Shown here in pieces: positions 1-7,547 of a stretch of 35,383 nt of DNA (positions are counted from its first letter, which is position 1; every line of letters starts with the position of its first letter). The stretch comes from an uncultured Clostridium sp. (GTDB lineage Bacteria > Bacillota > Clostridia > Lachnospirales > Lachnospiraceae): the NCBI GenBank assembly GCA_900549235.1, contig URNT01000033.1, forward strand, positions 1 to 35,383, given 5' to 3'. The position numbers and the translations under genes were made by a program. The notes under the pieces were generated by a model. The model ran no database searches, was not told the DNA's origin, and saw only the letters and a list, made by a program, of their open reading frames with translations.

Positions 1-50
1 TTTTAATGTCTGGTGGAATTTACCTCTGCACTGGAATTTACTTTTTCAAG

Positions 51-1250
51 TCAGCCATTTTTTTGCAGCAGCCTCTTGTAAGTCAGATCGATTCCCAAGG
101 CTCCGAGGGGCGCCGTCACCAGGATTGCCAGGACAGCGACGGAAAGAACGATCTGTCCGCAGGGCAGTCCCATGGCCAGGGGAACGGAGCCGATGGCCGC
201 CTGTACCGTTGCCTTTGGAAGATAAGCAATCATGCAAAAAACGCGTTCCCGCCTTGAAAGAGGAGTCCCAAGAAGGCAGACCGCCACTCCGGCCGACCGG
301 AACACCAGCGCGCCCAAAATCACCAGAATAGCAGCCAAACCGGCCTCCATGGTATAGCGTATATCAACAGCAGCCCCCACCAGTACGAACAATATCACCT
401 CCGCAGCCAGCCAGAGCTTTCCAAATTTGTCAGCCAGGCGTTTTGCCACCGAAGCGGTGCTTTTCACCTTGATCATACAGGCCATGCTCACAACCGCCAA
501 AAGTCCGGAAACGGATACTGTTTCCTTCAGCCAGTTTTCCGCCGCCATAAGCAGGAAGGACACCCCTAATACAATGATCACCTTCATGCTGTTCCGGACC
601 GTATGCCTGCGCGCGTAGGCCGTCTCGAAAAACAGGCTGAGCACGTAGCCTACAGCCGCCCCCAGAATGATTCCCAGGATAATAGAAACGGGGATATTTA
701 CAAAGTCCATCATATCCGCCCTGCCGCCCTGGGCCATACCCGCAAAGGTGGAAAATAATACAATAACAAAAATATCGTCGCAGGAAGCCCCTGCCATAAT
801 AAGCTGAGGGATGCTTTTGTCCGTACCATAGCCGGAATCCATCAGCTGTACCATCCGGGGGATGACCACAGCCGGAGAGACTGCCGCAAGAACTGCCCCC
901 ATAACCGCTGCTTCAAGCCTTGTAATGCCTAAAAGCCAGGGCGCTAATAATAAAAAACCAAGGATTTCGCAGCTTGCCGGTACACAGGACATCATAACGG
1001 CAGGCCGTCCTACCTTTTTAAGATCCGCCAGATTCAGGGACAGTCCTGCTTTGAGCAGAATGATAATAAGGGCCATCTGCCGCAGATCCGCAGAAATGGA
1101 CAGGATAGACGGATCCAGCAGATTCAGAACGTAAGGCCCCAGCAGGATACCTGTCACAAGCATACCGATGATACGCGGCAGCTTAAGCAGCTGGCAGAGG
1201 GCAGCCATTGCCAGTCCTGCAAGAAAAATAAATGATAGAGATGTTAACAT
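51..1250 (-). CDS. Cation/proton antiporter (Na+/H+ exchanger family), fluoride-riboswitch controlled
   Basis: The product is a 399-residue, almost wholly hydrophobic protein with about 11-12 membrane segments, fitting the monovalent cation:proton antiporter fold (CPA1/CPA2, Na_H_Exchanger domain). It would act in the cell membrane, exchanging Na+, K+ or possibly another ion for protons. It ends soon after the last membrane segment, so the TrkA-N/RCK regulatory tail of KefB-type proteins is missing. The start ATG follows AAGGAGG with good spacing. The gene has its own promoter and a fluoride riboswitch with terminator directly upstream, so it is expected to be induced by fluoride. Antiporters are a known minority class of fluoride-riboswitch targets. 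The family call is confident; the transported ion is not visible. Confidence 0.88.
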   Translation of the reverse strand: MLTSLSFIFLAGLAMAALCQLLKLPRIIGMLVTGILLGPYVLNLLDPSILSISADLRQMALIIILLKAGLSLNLADLKKVGRPAVMMSCVPASCEILGFLLLAPWLLGITRLEAAVMGAVLAAVSPAVVIPRMVQLMDSGYGTDKSIPQLIMAGASCDDIFVIVLFSTFAGMAQGGRADMMDFVNIPVSIILGIILGAAVGYVLSLFFETAYARRHTVRNSMKVIIVLGVSFLLMAAENWLKETVSVSGLLAVVSMACMIKVKSTASVAKRLADKFGKLWLAAEVILFVLVGAAVDIRYTMEAGLAAILVILGALVFRSAGVAVCLLGTPLSRRERVFCMIAYLPKATVQAAIGSVPLAMGLPCGQIVLSVAVLAILVTAPLGALGIDLTYKRLLQKNG

Positions 1251-1273
1251 ATGTTTTCCTCCTTTTTAAATGC

Positions 1274-1322
1274 AAAAAAGCTGATGCGCTCCTGCGACTG
1301 TGGTTCGCAGAAGTCATCAGCT
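1274..1322 (-). terminator. Intrinsic terminator of the fluoride riboswitch (expression platform)
   Basis: Read on the minus strand, GCTGATG pairs with CATCAGC and an inner CTGCGA/TCGCAG pair extends the hairpin, followed by six T residues just before the antiporter ribosome binding site. The 5' arm reuses the GCTGATG and ACTTCTGC segments of the aptamer, so aptamer folding and terminator folding are mutually exclusive. This is the layout of an ON switch. Confidence 0.85.
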
Positions 1323-1363
1323 TAATAAGCGGTTTAGGTTTCCCAGGGGAGAACTTCATTCCC
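1307..1363 (-). promoter_or_regulatory. Fluoride riboswitch aptamer (crcB motif)
   Basis: On the minus strand the leader holds the crcB-motif landmarks in order: a GGG-AATG-AAGTTC-TCCC stem-loop, then AAACC and AACCGC, a short GCTT/AAGC stem, and GCTGATGACTTC. The loop GAAGT can pair with ACTTC near the 3' end, the pseudoknot expected for this class. One deviation is AATG where GATG is more usual. The aptamer sits between a promoter and an intrinsic terminator ahead of the antiporter. Confidence 0.9.
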
Positions 1364-1369
1364 AGGGGT

Positions 1370-1398
1370 ATTATAGCATTGGTATATTTGTTTGTAAA
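1370..1398 (-). promoter_or_regulatory. Sigma-A promoter of the riboswitch-antiporter transcript
   Basis: The minus strand reads TTTACA, 17 bases, TATAAT. The start point would fall just before the aptamer. The -35 box lies about 25 bases after the nitroreductase stop codon, so the antiporter has its own transcript. Confidence 0.8.
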
Positions 1399-1422
1399 TA
1401 GCTGTTTTGCTTTTAAATGCAG

Positions 1423-1917
1423 CTACCGCACATAGTGGATCCGTTTCTCGTCATATCTGTCCTGCTGCTGTTTCTCCTCAGCCGGGTAACCGCAGGCAAC
1501 AATGGAAAATACATAAAGATGCTCTGGGATCCCCAGCACATCTGCTACAGCCTTCATTCGTTCCTCCTGAGGAGCGATCCCCAGCCACACAGCTCCAAGC
1601 CCAAGGGAATCCGCCTCTAAAAGCAGGTTTTCAATGGCGGCGCTGCAGTCGATCTGGGCGTACTGGGGCATCCGGCAGCCGCTCTGACAGCATACCACGA
1701 TTCCAAGAGGGGCTTCACGGAGCATTCCCGCATAAGGGCTGCATTCGGCCAGCTGTTTTAGAACAGCCCGGTTTTTCACCACATACATTTCCCAGGGCTG
1801 CTGGTTTCCGGCAGATGGAGCCGCCATGGCCGCTCTCAAAAGCAGTGTCAGCTTTTCATCCTCAACTGCCTGTTCTGTATATTTTCTGATACTGGTTCTG
1901 TGAAAGATCGCATTCAT
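1423..1917 (-). CDS. Nitroreductase-family FMN oxidoreductase
   Basis: This 164-residue protein matches the short clostridial nitroreductase family: an N-terminal R-x-S-x-R-x-Y motif (residues 8-13), an APSAGNQQPW-type FMN phosphate-binding segment near residue 33-43, and a C-terminal GxWLGI and ACGYP stretch. Such proteins are FMN-dependent NAD(P)H oxidoreductases acting as dimers in the cytosol on nitro compounds, quinones or flavins; the true substrate is unknown. I chose the ATG at 1917 because AAGGAGG lies nine bases upstream; an in-frame extension to 2004 has no such site. It precedes the antiporter in the same direction but is separated from it by an independent promoter. A perfect palindrome lies about 100 bases upstream. 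Confidence 0.85.
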   Translation of the reverse strand: MNAIFHRTSIRKYTEQAVEDEKLTLLLRAAMAAPSAGNQQPWEMYVVKNRAVLKQLAECSPYAGMLREAPLGIVVCCQSGCRMPQYAQIDCSAAIENLLLEADSLGLGAVWLGIAPQEERMKAVADVLGIPEHLYVFSIVACGYPAEEKQQQDRYDEKRIHYVR

Positions 1918-2014
1918 GTTCTGCTGCCTCCTTGTGTTTTTGTGTACTCTCGAAATCTCCCTTGCACTCATCTTTGTGGCTGATTTTCCGCCATCCGCAC
2001 ACAAATTTAATCAA

Positions 2015-2031
2015 CGTACCTTCCAGGTACG
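2015..2031. promoter_or_regulatory. Palindromic operator candidate upstream of the nitroreductase
   Basis: CGTACCT, three bases, AGGTACG is a perfect 7-3-7 inverted repeat. It is flanked by outer arms CACAAATTTA and TAAATTTGTG (about 2002-2047), giving a nested symmetric site. GTAC-centred palindromes of this kind are used by redox-sensing HxlR-type regulators; which protein binds here is inference. Confidence 0.5.
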
Positions 2032-2174
2032 CCTCATAAATTTGTGCACAGCTGACAAAAAATCATCTCACAAATCTGAGCACAAAGAGATTCCGAGAGC
2101 ACACTTTTATAGAGAAATTATACATCTAAGGTTCGTTTATTTCAATTCGGAATCCGGCTTCCCGGCACACAGCA

Positions 2175-2203
2175 GTGGCAAAAGTCTGAAAAGGATGTAT
2201 AAT
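2175..2203 (+). promoter_or_regulatory. Promoter candidate for the zinc-ribbon gene
   Basis: TATAAT at 2198-2203 is preceded, 17 bases upstream, by GTGGCA, a four-of-six match to the -35 consensus. Confidence 0.45.
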
Positions 2204-2236
2204 AGACATATCACATATTCAGAGAGGATGAAAAAA

Positions 2237-2653
2237 ATGAACCAACTGAGAGAAAAGCTGAGACGCTTTATGATCGGAAGATATGGTCTTGACCAGCTGA
2301 CCATGTTCCTGTACGGAACTTTACTGGTTGTTACACTTTTGGGGATTTTCCTGCGTTATGGGATTGCTTCCTGGATCCAGCAGGGGATCGAGTTTCTATG
2401 CATACTTCTCATATGCTTCCGCACCTTTTCCAGAAATATCAGCCGCCGCGCCCGGGAAAACCAGGTTTTTTTAAACCTTACCTTCCATATAAATGAATAT
2501 TGGAAAAAGGTCCGCTTCCGCTTTGGCGAAAGCCGCCGCTATAAAATCTTCAAATGCCCCGGCTGCGGCCAGAAAGTCCGGATCCCAAGAGGACACGGGA
2601 AGGTCAGCATCCACTGTCCAAAATGCGGGAAGGATTTTATAAAAAGAAGCTGA
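2237..2653 (+). CDS. Small zinc-ribbon membrane protein, function unknown
   Basis: The product is about 138 residues long. It opens with a charged helix and a QLTMFLYGTL-type hydrophobic stretch, has two membrane segments (about residues 18-37 and 43-60), a basic arginine-rich linker, and ends in a zinc ribbon with two C-x2-C knuckles (CPGCG and CPKCG, about residues 107-133). I place the start at the second of two close ATGs because AGAGAGG lies nine bases before it; the ATG at 2228 abuts that site. A membrane-anchored zinc ribbon suggests a nucleic-acid or protein-binding role, but no specific function can be assigned. It stands alone, between a promoter and a hairpin. Confidence 0.8.
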   Translation: MNQLREKLRRFMIGRYGLDQLTMFLYGTLLVVTLLGIFLRYGIASWIQQGIEFLCILLICFRTFSRNISRRARENQVFLNLTFHINEYWKKVRFRFGESRRYKIFKCPGCGQKVRIPRGHGKVSIHCPKCGKDFIKRS

Positions 2654-2661
2654 AAAATAGA

Positions 2662-2686
2662 GATGCCGGGCGGGAGGTCCGGCATC
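2662..2686 (+). terminator. Hairpin after the zinc-ribbon gene, weak terminator
   Basis: GATGCCGG and CCGGCATC form a perfect 8-bp stem nine bases after the stop codon, but only a poor T-rich tail follows. Confidence 0.4.
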
Positions 2687-2904
2687 AGGTGTTTGAGGAG
2701 GCGGTATAAGAAAGGCATTGTTTTTCGGCCAGAGAGAAATTACAGCAGCGTGCGGCGAGATGCCCATAGGGTTTTCCTATAGTGATTGTCTTATACAGCT
2801 TTTCGGCTTGCCTTATAATATTGTCTTTGTAAAAAGAAAAATTCATACCTATCTCCAAAAAGGGCTGAGCTTTGAAACTCAACCCTCTTACTTTTTTAAT
2901 TCCC

Positions 2905-3190
2905 ACATTAACAATCCGGCTCTGGCCAAAAACAGGCAGACGAGATCCTGAAAATGGCAGACAAGGCTTCCAACTATACGGCCTAAAAAGAGATGGAGCG
3001 GGATGAATTAGGGGATTCTGCGAAATACGCAAAAATAACCAGTAAACAGAGCTGGATATGGACCCGCTTTAGATCTATCAGACCTATCACAGCTTATGGA
3101 AGATCGATGAATCCTTCCGAATTACGAAGTCTTATCTGGATGCCCTGTATCTGTCCGAAAAGGAAGTCAGGAAATACAGGCAAGTTCTGT
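2905..3190 (+). pseudogene. Decayed IS1634/IS4-like transposase, C-terminal part (fragment 1)
   Basis: Frames broken by stops and shifts carry recognisable transposase pieces. Near 2922-2965 there is QADEILKMADKASNY; near 3075-3160 there is YHSLWKIDESFRITKS followed by YLDALYLSEKE, closely resembling the R/K-W-x-I-E-E-S-F-R region of IS1634-family DDE transposases. The region from 2690 to 2905 holds no readable gene. The piece ends where the AraC gene begins, and a matching continuation (HFLICYLSLFLLRVLE) appears on the same strand at 7350. Confidence 0.55.
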
Positions 3191-3194
3191 TTGT

Positions 3195-4175
3195 CTATTG
3201 GTTTATTCCACGATTTCCAGGTGCTTCAAAAGGCTTTCCTGCATATTCTTCCAGTTTTTTTGTGAGAATGGGGTCCCGGGCGGATATCAGGCTGCGGGTC
3301 TCCGCCTCCATCACCCGGTCCGGTGAAAGCTGTGCCCGGTATTCTGCCGGCGAGCGGTGGAGAATCACCCGGAAACGGGCATTGAAAGATTTCAGGTCGG
3401 AAAATCCATTGTCTAATGCCACTGCTGTCAGATTTTTTCCAGTCATGGACAGATCCAGCAGCGCCTTTTGAAACCGCACCCGCATCAGGTACTCATAAAA
3501 ATTGACGCCTACGGTCTGTTTAAACAGGGTGGAGACATAGGTGCGGTTATAATCGGAATAAGCCGCCAGATCTTCCAGCGTGATTTTCTCCCGGTAATGA
3601 GTTTCTATATACCCGATCAGGCTCTGAATGGTCTGCCGGTGCCGATCATCCTCCTCGTCAGGATTTTTCATTGGCCACGGCTCAAACTGCGTACAGAGCA
3701 CCGCAAGCAGCAGATCCAGACTGGCCCTGGCAATCAGAGACGCATACGGACCATTTTCGCTGGCAGCCTGATAAATCTGTGCAGCGTAAAAACGAATCTG
3801 ATTGTAGCCGGGTGTCTGGCGGGTCCGGGCAGAGGAGCCGCAGCACGGAAACGCATAAGTATAGCCCTTTTTTGTAAACGCCTTAAACGCCGCCGTGGAA
3901 AAATGCAGCACCAGCGCCCGGGTATTGGCCTGCTGTGCATAAGAGGCGTGGCCTGTCCCCGGCGCAACCAGAATCACATCGTCTTCTTCCAGCAGGCGGG
4001 TCTCAGTTCCCCGGCAAAATTCCTGACTGCCGTGAAGTAAAATATTCAGTTCATACTGGGACGGGTGCCAGTGATACCGGTAATTCATGATCTCATGGGC
4101 AAATCCGGACACCTGAATCCGTTCCTTGGGCCACTGCAGTTCTGCATATGCCTGTTCCACTTTGTCTTCCTCCAT
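3195..4175 (-). CDS. AraC-family transcriptional regulator
   Basis: The protein of about 326 residues has an N-terminal cupin-like sensor (a W-H-x-S-x-Y-E-L segment, then an APGTGHAS turn) and a C-terminal double helix-turn-helix of the AraC/XylS type (ITLEDLAAYSDYNRTYVSTLFK, then a second helix pair ending in SPAEYR). It is expected to sense a sugar or sugar acid and control the divergent permease and dehydratase genes. No clear ribosome binding site is seen: an ATG at 4175 is preferred, while a TTG at 4184 would add three residues. About 38 residues follow the last HTH motif, which is longer than usual. Its 3' end abuts the transposase remnant. Confidence 0.85.
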   Translation of the reverse strand: MEEDKVEQAYAELQWPKERIQVSGFAHEIMNYRYHWHPSQYELNILLHGSQEFCRGTETRLLEEDDVILVAPGTGHASYAQQANTRALVLHFSTAAFKAFTKKGYTYAFPCCGSSARTRQTPGYNQIRFYAAQIYQAASENGPYASLIARASLDLLLAVLCTQFEPWPMKNPDEEDDRHRQTIQSLIGYIETHYREKITLEDLAAYSDYNRTYVSTLFKQTVGVNFYEYLMRVRFQKALLDLSMTGKNLTAVALDNGFSDLKSFNARFRVILHRSPAEYRAQLSPDRVMEAETRSLISARDPILTKKLEEYAGKPFEAPGNRGINQ

Positions 4176-4198
4176 CAGCCGCAAAACATTTGTATAAA

Positions 4199-4266
4199 AA
4201 TCCGAATATTTTCCCTGTTCGGATTATTTTGATGATTTTATGATACAAAAGACAGGGGATCCTGTC
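4199..4266. promoter_or_regulatory. Two inverted repeats between the AraC gene and the permease
   Basis: AATCCGAA (4199-4206) and TTCGGATT (4218-4225) form a perfect 8-bp inverted repeat with an 11-base spacer. GACAGG (4251-4256) and CCTGTC (4261-4266) form a second. Both lie in the divergent control region and are operator candidates; the rest of this roughly 380-base gap is A+T-rich and shows no gene. Confidence 0.45.
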
Positions 4267-4457
4267 AATTTCCTGTTTTTACGATTTTCTTACAATTTTT
4301 TTGTAACGGTTTAAGGCGAAAAATCTATGAGATTTTCTGTAAATAAACCAGGAAAATATTTGGATTTTTTATTCTTATTTTTCGACAAAATTGCTGGCGT
4401 TTTCCGGCCGCTGCATCCAGAACGCTGAAACGGCCAATAATCCCACAAACATTCGCA

Positions 4458-4486
4458 GCGACAGGATCTCCCGTTTCTGTTATGAT
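4458..4486 (+). promoter_or_regulatory. Promoter candidate for the permease-dehydratase pair
   Basis: GCGACA, 17 bases, TATGAT with TG one base before the -10 box (extended -10). It lies about 70 bases before the permease start. Confidence 0.45.
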
Positions 4487-4554
4487 ACGGACATCAATTC
4501 CGAATGTCATTCAGGCCTGGGCGCATCGGAGAAAAGAAAGGACGTAGAACGACG

Positions 4555-5847
4555 ATGACAACACAAATGACCGTCTGTATGGTAATTTTTGCAGTAACTC
4601 TGATCAGCTATATGCTGAACAAAATTCCCATGTGGCTTACCGCAATGCTCTCTCTCTGCGCCCTGTTTGTGTTCGGATGTGTAGACGCAACCGGGGCCTT
4701 GGCAGGTTTTTCTAACAACAATACGATTCTCATGGCAACCATGTTTGTAGTGGCGGCAGGCTTTCGCCGCACTTCTCTGGTGGACGGCATGTGTTCCGGC
4801 CTGATGCGGCTGACCCGCGGCTCTTTTCAAATGGCCTATTTCGGGTATCTTCTGCTGGCTGCCCTGCTGACCAATTTCATTGCCAGCCCCATGGTGGTAT
4901 ACGCCATCGTATCACCGCTTCTGGGGGCGCTGTGTGACAAAACAGAAAACAGCCGTTCCATGTACATGTTTCCCATCATGGTGGTCTGTGTCGGATGCTG
5001 CGGCATTCTCCCGCTTCCCACTGCCATTCAGCAGGCCGGACAGTTTACCGGTTTTATGGAGACCTACGGTTTCAGCGGCATGACCTTTGAGCCAATTTAT
5101 TTCCTGATGGGCGCCTGGCCGATTTTGCCGGTTATCATCGCCTGGGCACTGTTTGCCGGACCGAAATTCTGTCCCAAACAGCCGATTCTGCCCATCGAAA
5201 CGGCGCAGAAAGCCGGACAGCAGACCCAAAGCAGACTGTCCCCCACAGTGGATAAGATCGGAATCGCCATCTTTTTCATTACCATTATTGCCTTGATCTT
5301 TTCTGCACAGCTGGGGCAGCCGACCTGGTTTATTGCACTGGCAGGAAGTCTTTTGATGGTTCTGTTTGGCGTGGTTGACCAGAAAACTGCGCTGCGGGAT
5401 ATTCCCTGGGATATGCTGATGCTGTTTGTGGGAGCACTGGCTCTGGGGACAGCTCTTACCAATACCGGAGCCGGAGAGATGATCGGAAATACGCTGGCGG
5501 CGGCTGTAGGAGGCACCCACAACAGCTATGTGCTGGGAGCGCTCTTCTTTATCATTCCGTTTGTGCTGACGCAGTTTATGTTAAACCGAGCTGTGTCTGC
5601 CGTGTTTGTGCCGATCTGCCTGCTGACCTGTGCCTCTTTGGGCGCAAATCCCATCGGACTGATTCTTCTGGTGAACGCTGGCAGTCTGACCGCATTCCTG
5701 ACTCCGATGGCAACACCTGCGGTTCCCATGTGCATGGCGGACGGCGGATATACGCTTGGCTCGCTGGTAAAGAGCGGCGCACTGATCACATTGATTCTGC
5801 CGGTGGTATATATTTTCTACACAATGACAGTATTTCCGGCATTTTAG
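4555..5847 (+). CDS. SLC13-type (DASS/citrate transporter-like) permease
   Basis: This 430-residue protein has about 11-12 membrane segments and fits the ion transporter superfamily that includes SLC13/DASS dicarboxylate and sulfate transporters. Telling features are two inverted halves, each with a hairpin-like stretch: TNFIASPMVV around residue 103-112 and a MLNRAVSAVFVP segment near 343, followed by a T-P-M-A-T-P-A turn near 383-389. It probably imports an organic or sugar acid with sodium. The start ATG at 4555 follows a weak AAAGGA about 12 bases upstream; upstream in-frame codons lack a better site. The next gene, 190 bases on, encodes a sugar-acid-type dehydratase, which supports the substrate class. 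Confidence 0.78.
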   Translation: MTTQMTVCMVIFAVTLISYMLNKIPMWLTAMLSLCALFVFGCVDATGALAGFSNNNTILMATMFVVAAGFRRTSLVDGMCSGLMRLTRGSFQMAYFGYLLLAALLTNFIASPMVVYAIVSPLLGALCDKTENSRSMYMFPIMVVCVGCCGILPLPTAIQQAGQFTGFMETYGFSGMTFEPIYFLMGAWPILPVIIAWALFAGPKFCPKQPILPIETAQKAGQQTQSRLSPTVDKIGIAIFFITIIALIFSAQLGQPTWFIALAGSLLMVLFGVVDQKTALRDIPWDMLMLFVGALALGTALTNTGAGEMIGNTLAAAVGGTHNSYVLGALFFIIPFVLTQFMLNRAVSAVFVPICLLTCASLGANPIGLILLVNAGSLTAFLTPMATPAVPMCMADGGYTLGSLVKSGALITLILPVVYIFYTMTVFPAF

Positions 5848-6039
5848 GGTGGTGCGTTTCTGCACCGGCCCGTCTCATTGCAGTAGAAAGGCTGGTCACC
5901 CCGTCATTCACGGTTTTACCACCAATCGGACAACTGGCTGGGAAAGGGCCCTGGAGCTTCACTGCCAATTCTTTTCCGCCCATTTTTCGAGAATACCAGA
6001 CATTGTTAAGTATATCAAAAGCAAGGAGGACTCTAATTC

Positions 6040-7188
6040 ATGAAAATCACCAATGTAACCATGACACGTGCCCGGCATTATTTATTTGTCCATATTCATA
6101 CGGATGAGGGAATTGTGGGACTGGGGGAAGCCGGAAACTGGGGCTATCTGAATGCCACGGCTGCTGCCATTGAGAAGTTTGCCTCTTATCTGATCGGGAA
6201 ACATCCCTTTCGGATCGAGGACATTTATCAGAATTTTTACCGCTCCGTATACTTTCGCGGTTCGGTGATCATGAGTGCCATTTCGGCCATTGACATTGCC
6301 CTGTGGGACATTAAAGGAAAGGCGCTGGGTGTGCCGGTATATGAGCTTTTGGGCGGGAAAACGAGAGAAAAGGTGCGTGTGTACGCCTCCGTAATGACGA
6401 AAGAGGAAGATCCGGAAACACTGGCATCGGGGTATCGGGCACTGAAAGAACAGGGTTTTACTGCCGCCAAAATCTTTGTGAACGGCCCGGTGAAAAGCAG
6501 CTGCGGCGGTCGGGATGAATTTTTCTCTGGCCGGGTGGAACGAGAGCTGGAAAAGGTGCGGGCCGTCCGGGAAGCGGTCGGGTATGATTTTGACCTGATC
6601 CTGGAAGCTCACCGTGGCATGACGCCGCCGGAAGCCGTTGCCTTTGGCTGCGAAGCAGAAAAATACCGCCCCATGGTGCTGGAGGATCCGATCACTCCGG
6701 ACAACATCGATACCATGGCCGACATTGCCCGGAAGATCCATATTCCCATTGCTACCGGAGAGCGGTTTATCAATCTGAAAGAATTTGAGATGGCCATGAC
6801 CCGCCACGCCTGTCAGTACATCCGGCCGGATGTCTGCGCGGTGGGCGGCATCACAGCCAGCAAAAAGATCTGTGCATTGGCAGAGGCCAACGATGTGCTG
6901 GTCATTCCTCACAATCCGCTGGGGCCGGTGTCCACCGCCGCCTGCCTGCAGCTCTGCGCCTCCATTCCCAATCTGGGGATTCAGGAGCTGCCGGATTTCT
7001 GCTTAAACGGCACCGAAGACGCCATGGTAAAGGAGCCTCTGCGGTTTGAACATGGCTGTATGCTCATTCCGGACGCCCCCGGCATTGGTGTGGAGCTGGC
7101 AGATGATGCCTCGCAGCACTATCCAGCCAAAGAGCGGGGAAGCAACGAAGCCAAACGGGCTTTTGACGGGGCTGTCAAGGACTGGTAA
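6040..7188 (+). CDS. Enolase-superfamily sugar-acid dehydratase (mandelate racemase/D-galactonate dehydratase-like)
   Basis: The 382-residue protein shows the mandelate racemase/muconate lactonizing enzyme layout: an N-terminal capping domain with DIALWDIKGKALGVPVYELLGG (about residues 86-108), then a barrel with the metal and catalytic positions ILEAHRG (E189, H191), LEDPI (E215), TGERF (E241) and IPHNPLGP (H291). The pattern resembles D-galactonate dehydratase and related acid-sugar dehydratases, which form 2-keto-3-deoxy sugar acids. One oddity is Glu at the first metal position, where Asp is usual. AAGGAGG lies upstream of the ATG. Together with the permease and AraC gene it suggests uptake and dehydration of an aldonic acid; the exact substrate cannot be read off. 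Confidence 0.82.
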   Translation: MKITNVTMTRARHYLFVHIHTDEGIVGLGEAGNWGYLNATAAAIEKFASYLIGKHPFRIEDIYQNFYRSVYFRGSVIMSAISAIDIALWDIKGKALGVPVYELLGGKTREKVRVYASVMTKEEDPETLASGYRALKEQGFTAAKIFVNGPVKSSCGGRDEFFSGRVERELEKVRAVREAVGYDFDLILEAHRGMTPPEAVAFGCEAEKYRPMVLEDPITPDNIDTMADIARKIHIPIATGERFINLKEFEMAMTRHACQYIRPDVCAVGGITASKKICALAEANDVLVIPHNPLGPVSTAACLQLCASIPNLGIQELPDFCLNGTEDAMVKEPLRFEHGCMLIPDAPGIGVELADDASQHYPAKERGSNEAKRAFDGAVKDW

Positions 7189-7202
7189 ATCCCCGGTTCC
7201 AG

Positions 7203-7346
7203 AATGCCATTTTCGTCGAGGAGCTGATACCACAGACTCTGGTTGGGATAATGGCTGGTGGGGCCCCGGCGGGGATTCCATTCATGGAGGTTGACACCGT
7301 GAATGATCAGGCGTTTGCCGTTCAGCAGCATGATTTTTTCCCGAAT
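7203..7346 (-). pseudogene. Fragment of a GH2 beta-galactosidase with internal deletion
   Basis: The minus strand encodes LLNGKRLIIHGVNLHEWNPRRG followed directly by TSHYPNQSLWYQLLDENGI. These are two consecutive conserved blocks of the GH2 (LacZ-type) catalytic barrel, but the roughly 20 residues normally between them are missing. Neither end continues as GH2, so only about 45 codons remain. It lies against the 3' end of the dehydratase gene on the opposite strand and borders the second transposase fragment. Confidence 0.7.
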
Positions 7347-7349
7347 CGG

Positions 7350-7403
7350 CATTTTTTAATCTGCTACCTTAGCTTGTTTCTTTTAAGAGTATTAGAAATC
7401 CAG
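7350..7403 (+). pseudogene. IS1634/IS4-like transposase fragment 2
   Basis: HFLICYLSLFLLRVLE at 7350-7397 is the conserved stretch that follows the YLS-x-E region in IS1634-like transposases. It has the same orientation as the fragment ending near 3190 and would continue it after only a few missing residues. The roughly 100 bases after it hold no recognisable gene. Confidence 0.5.
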
Positions 7404-7510
7404 AAACCAGACAGTCAACGAAAAAGTCAAAAAACTGATCGGATTTACAACTCTGGATGCGCCCTGGGCCATGGGATTGACAAGTACTGCCAGGTTTTGA
7501 AACGGGGCAC

Positions 7511-7538
7511 TTTACATTGTTTTTACAAAAACTATACG
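7511..7538 (+). promoter_or_regulatory. Probable Pho box upstream of pstS
   Basis: TTTACA at 7511 and 7522 and a degenerate TATACG at 7533 are spaced exactly 11 bases apart, the phasing of PhoP/PhoB direct-repeat sites. The array ends ten bases before the -35 box of the pst promoter, the usual place for an activator site. Confidence 0.6.
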
Positions 7539-7547
7539 ATACCTTGC

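Noticed and set aside
14..41. Direct repeat of TGGAATTTAC near the window start
   Set aside because: Two 10-base copies 18 bases apart at the window edge, after the antiporter gene, with no further context to interpret.
6082..6912. 276-codon open frame on the minus strand
   Set aside because: It is antisense to the dehydratase, has no ribosome binding site and its translation shows no family features; the plus strand has all catalytic motifs.
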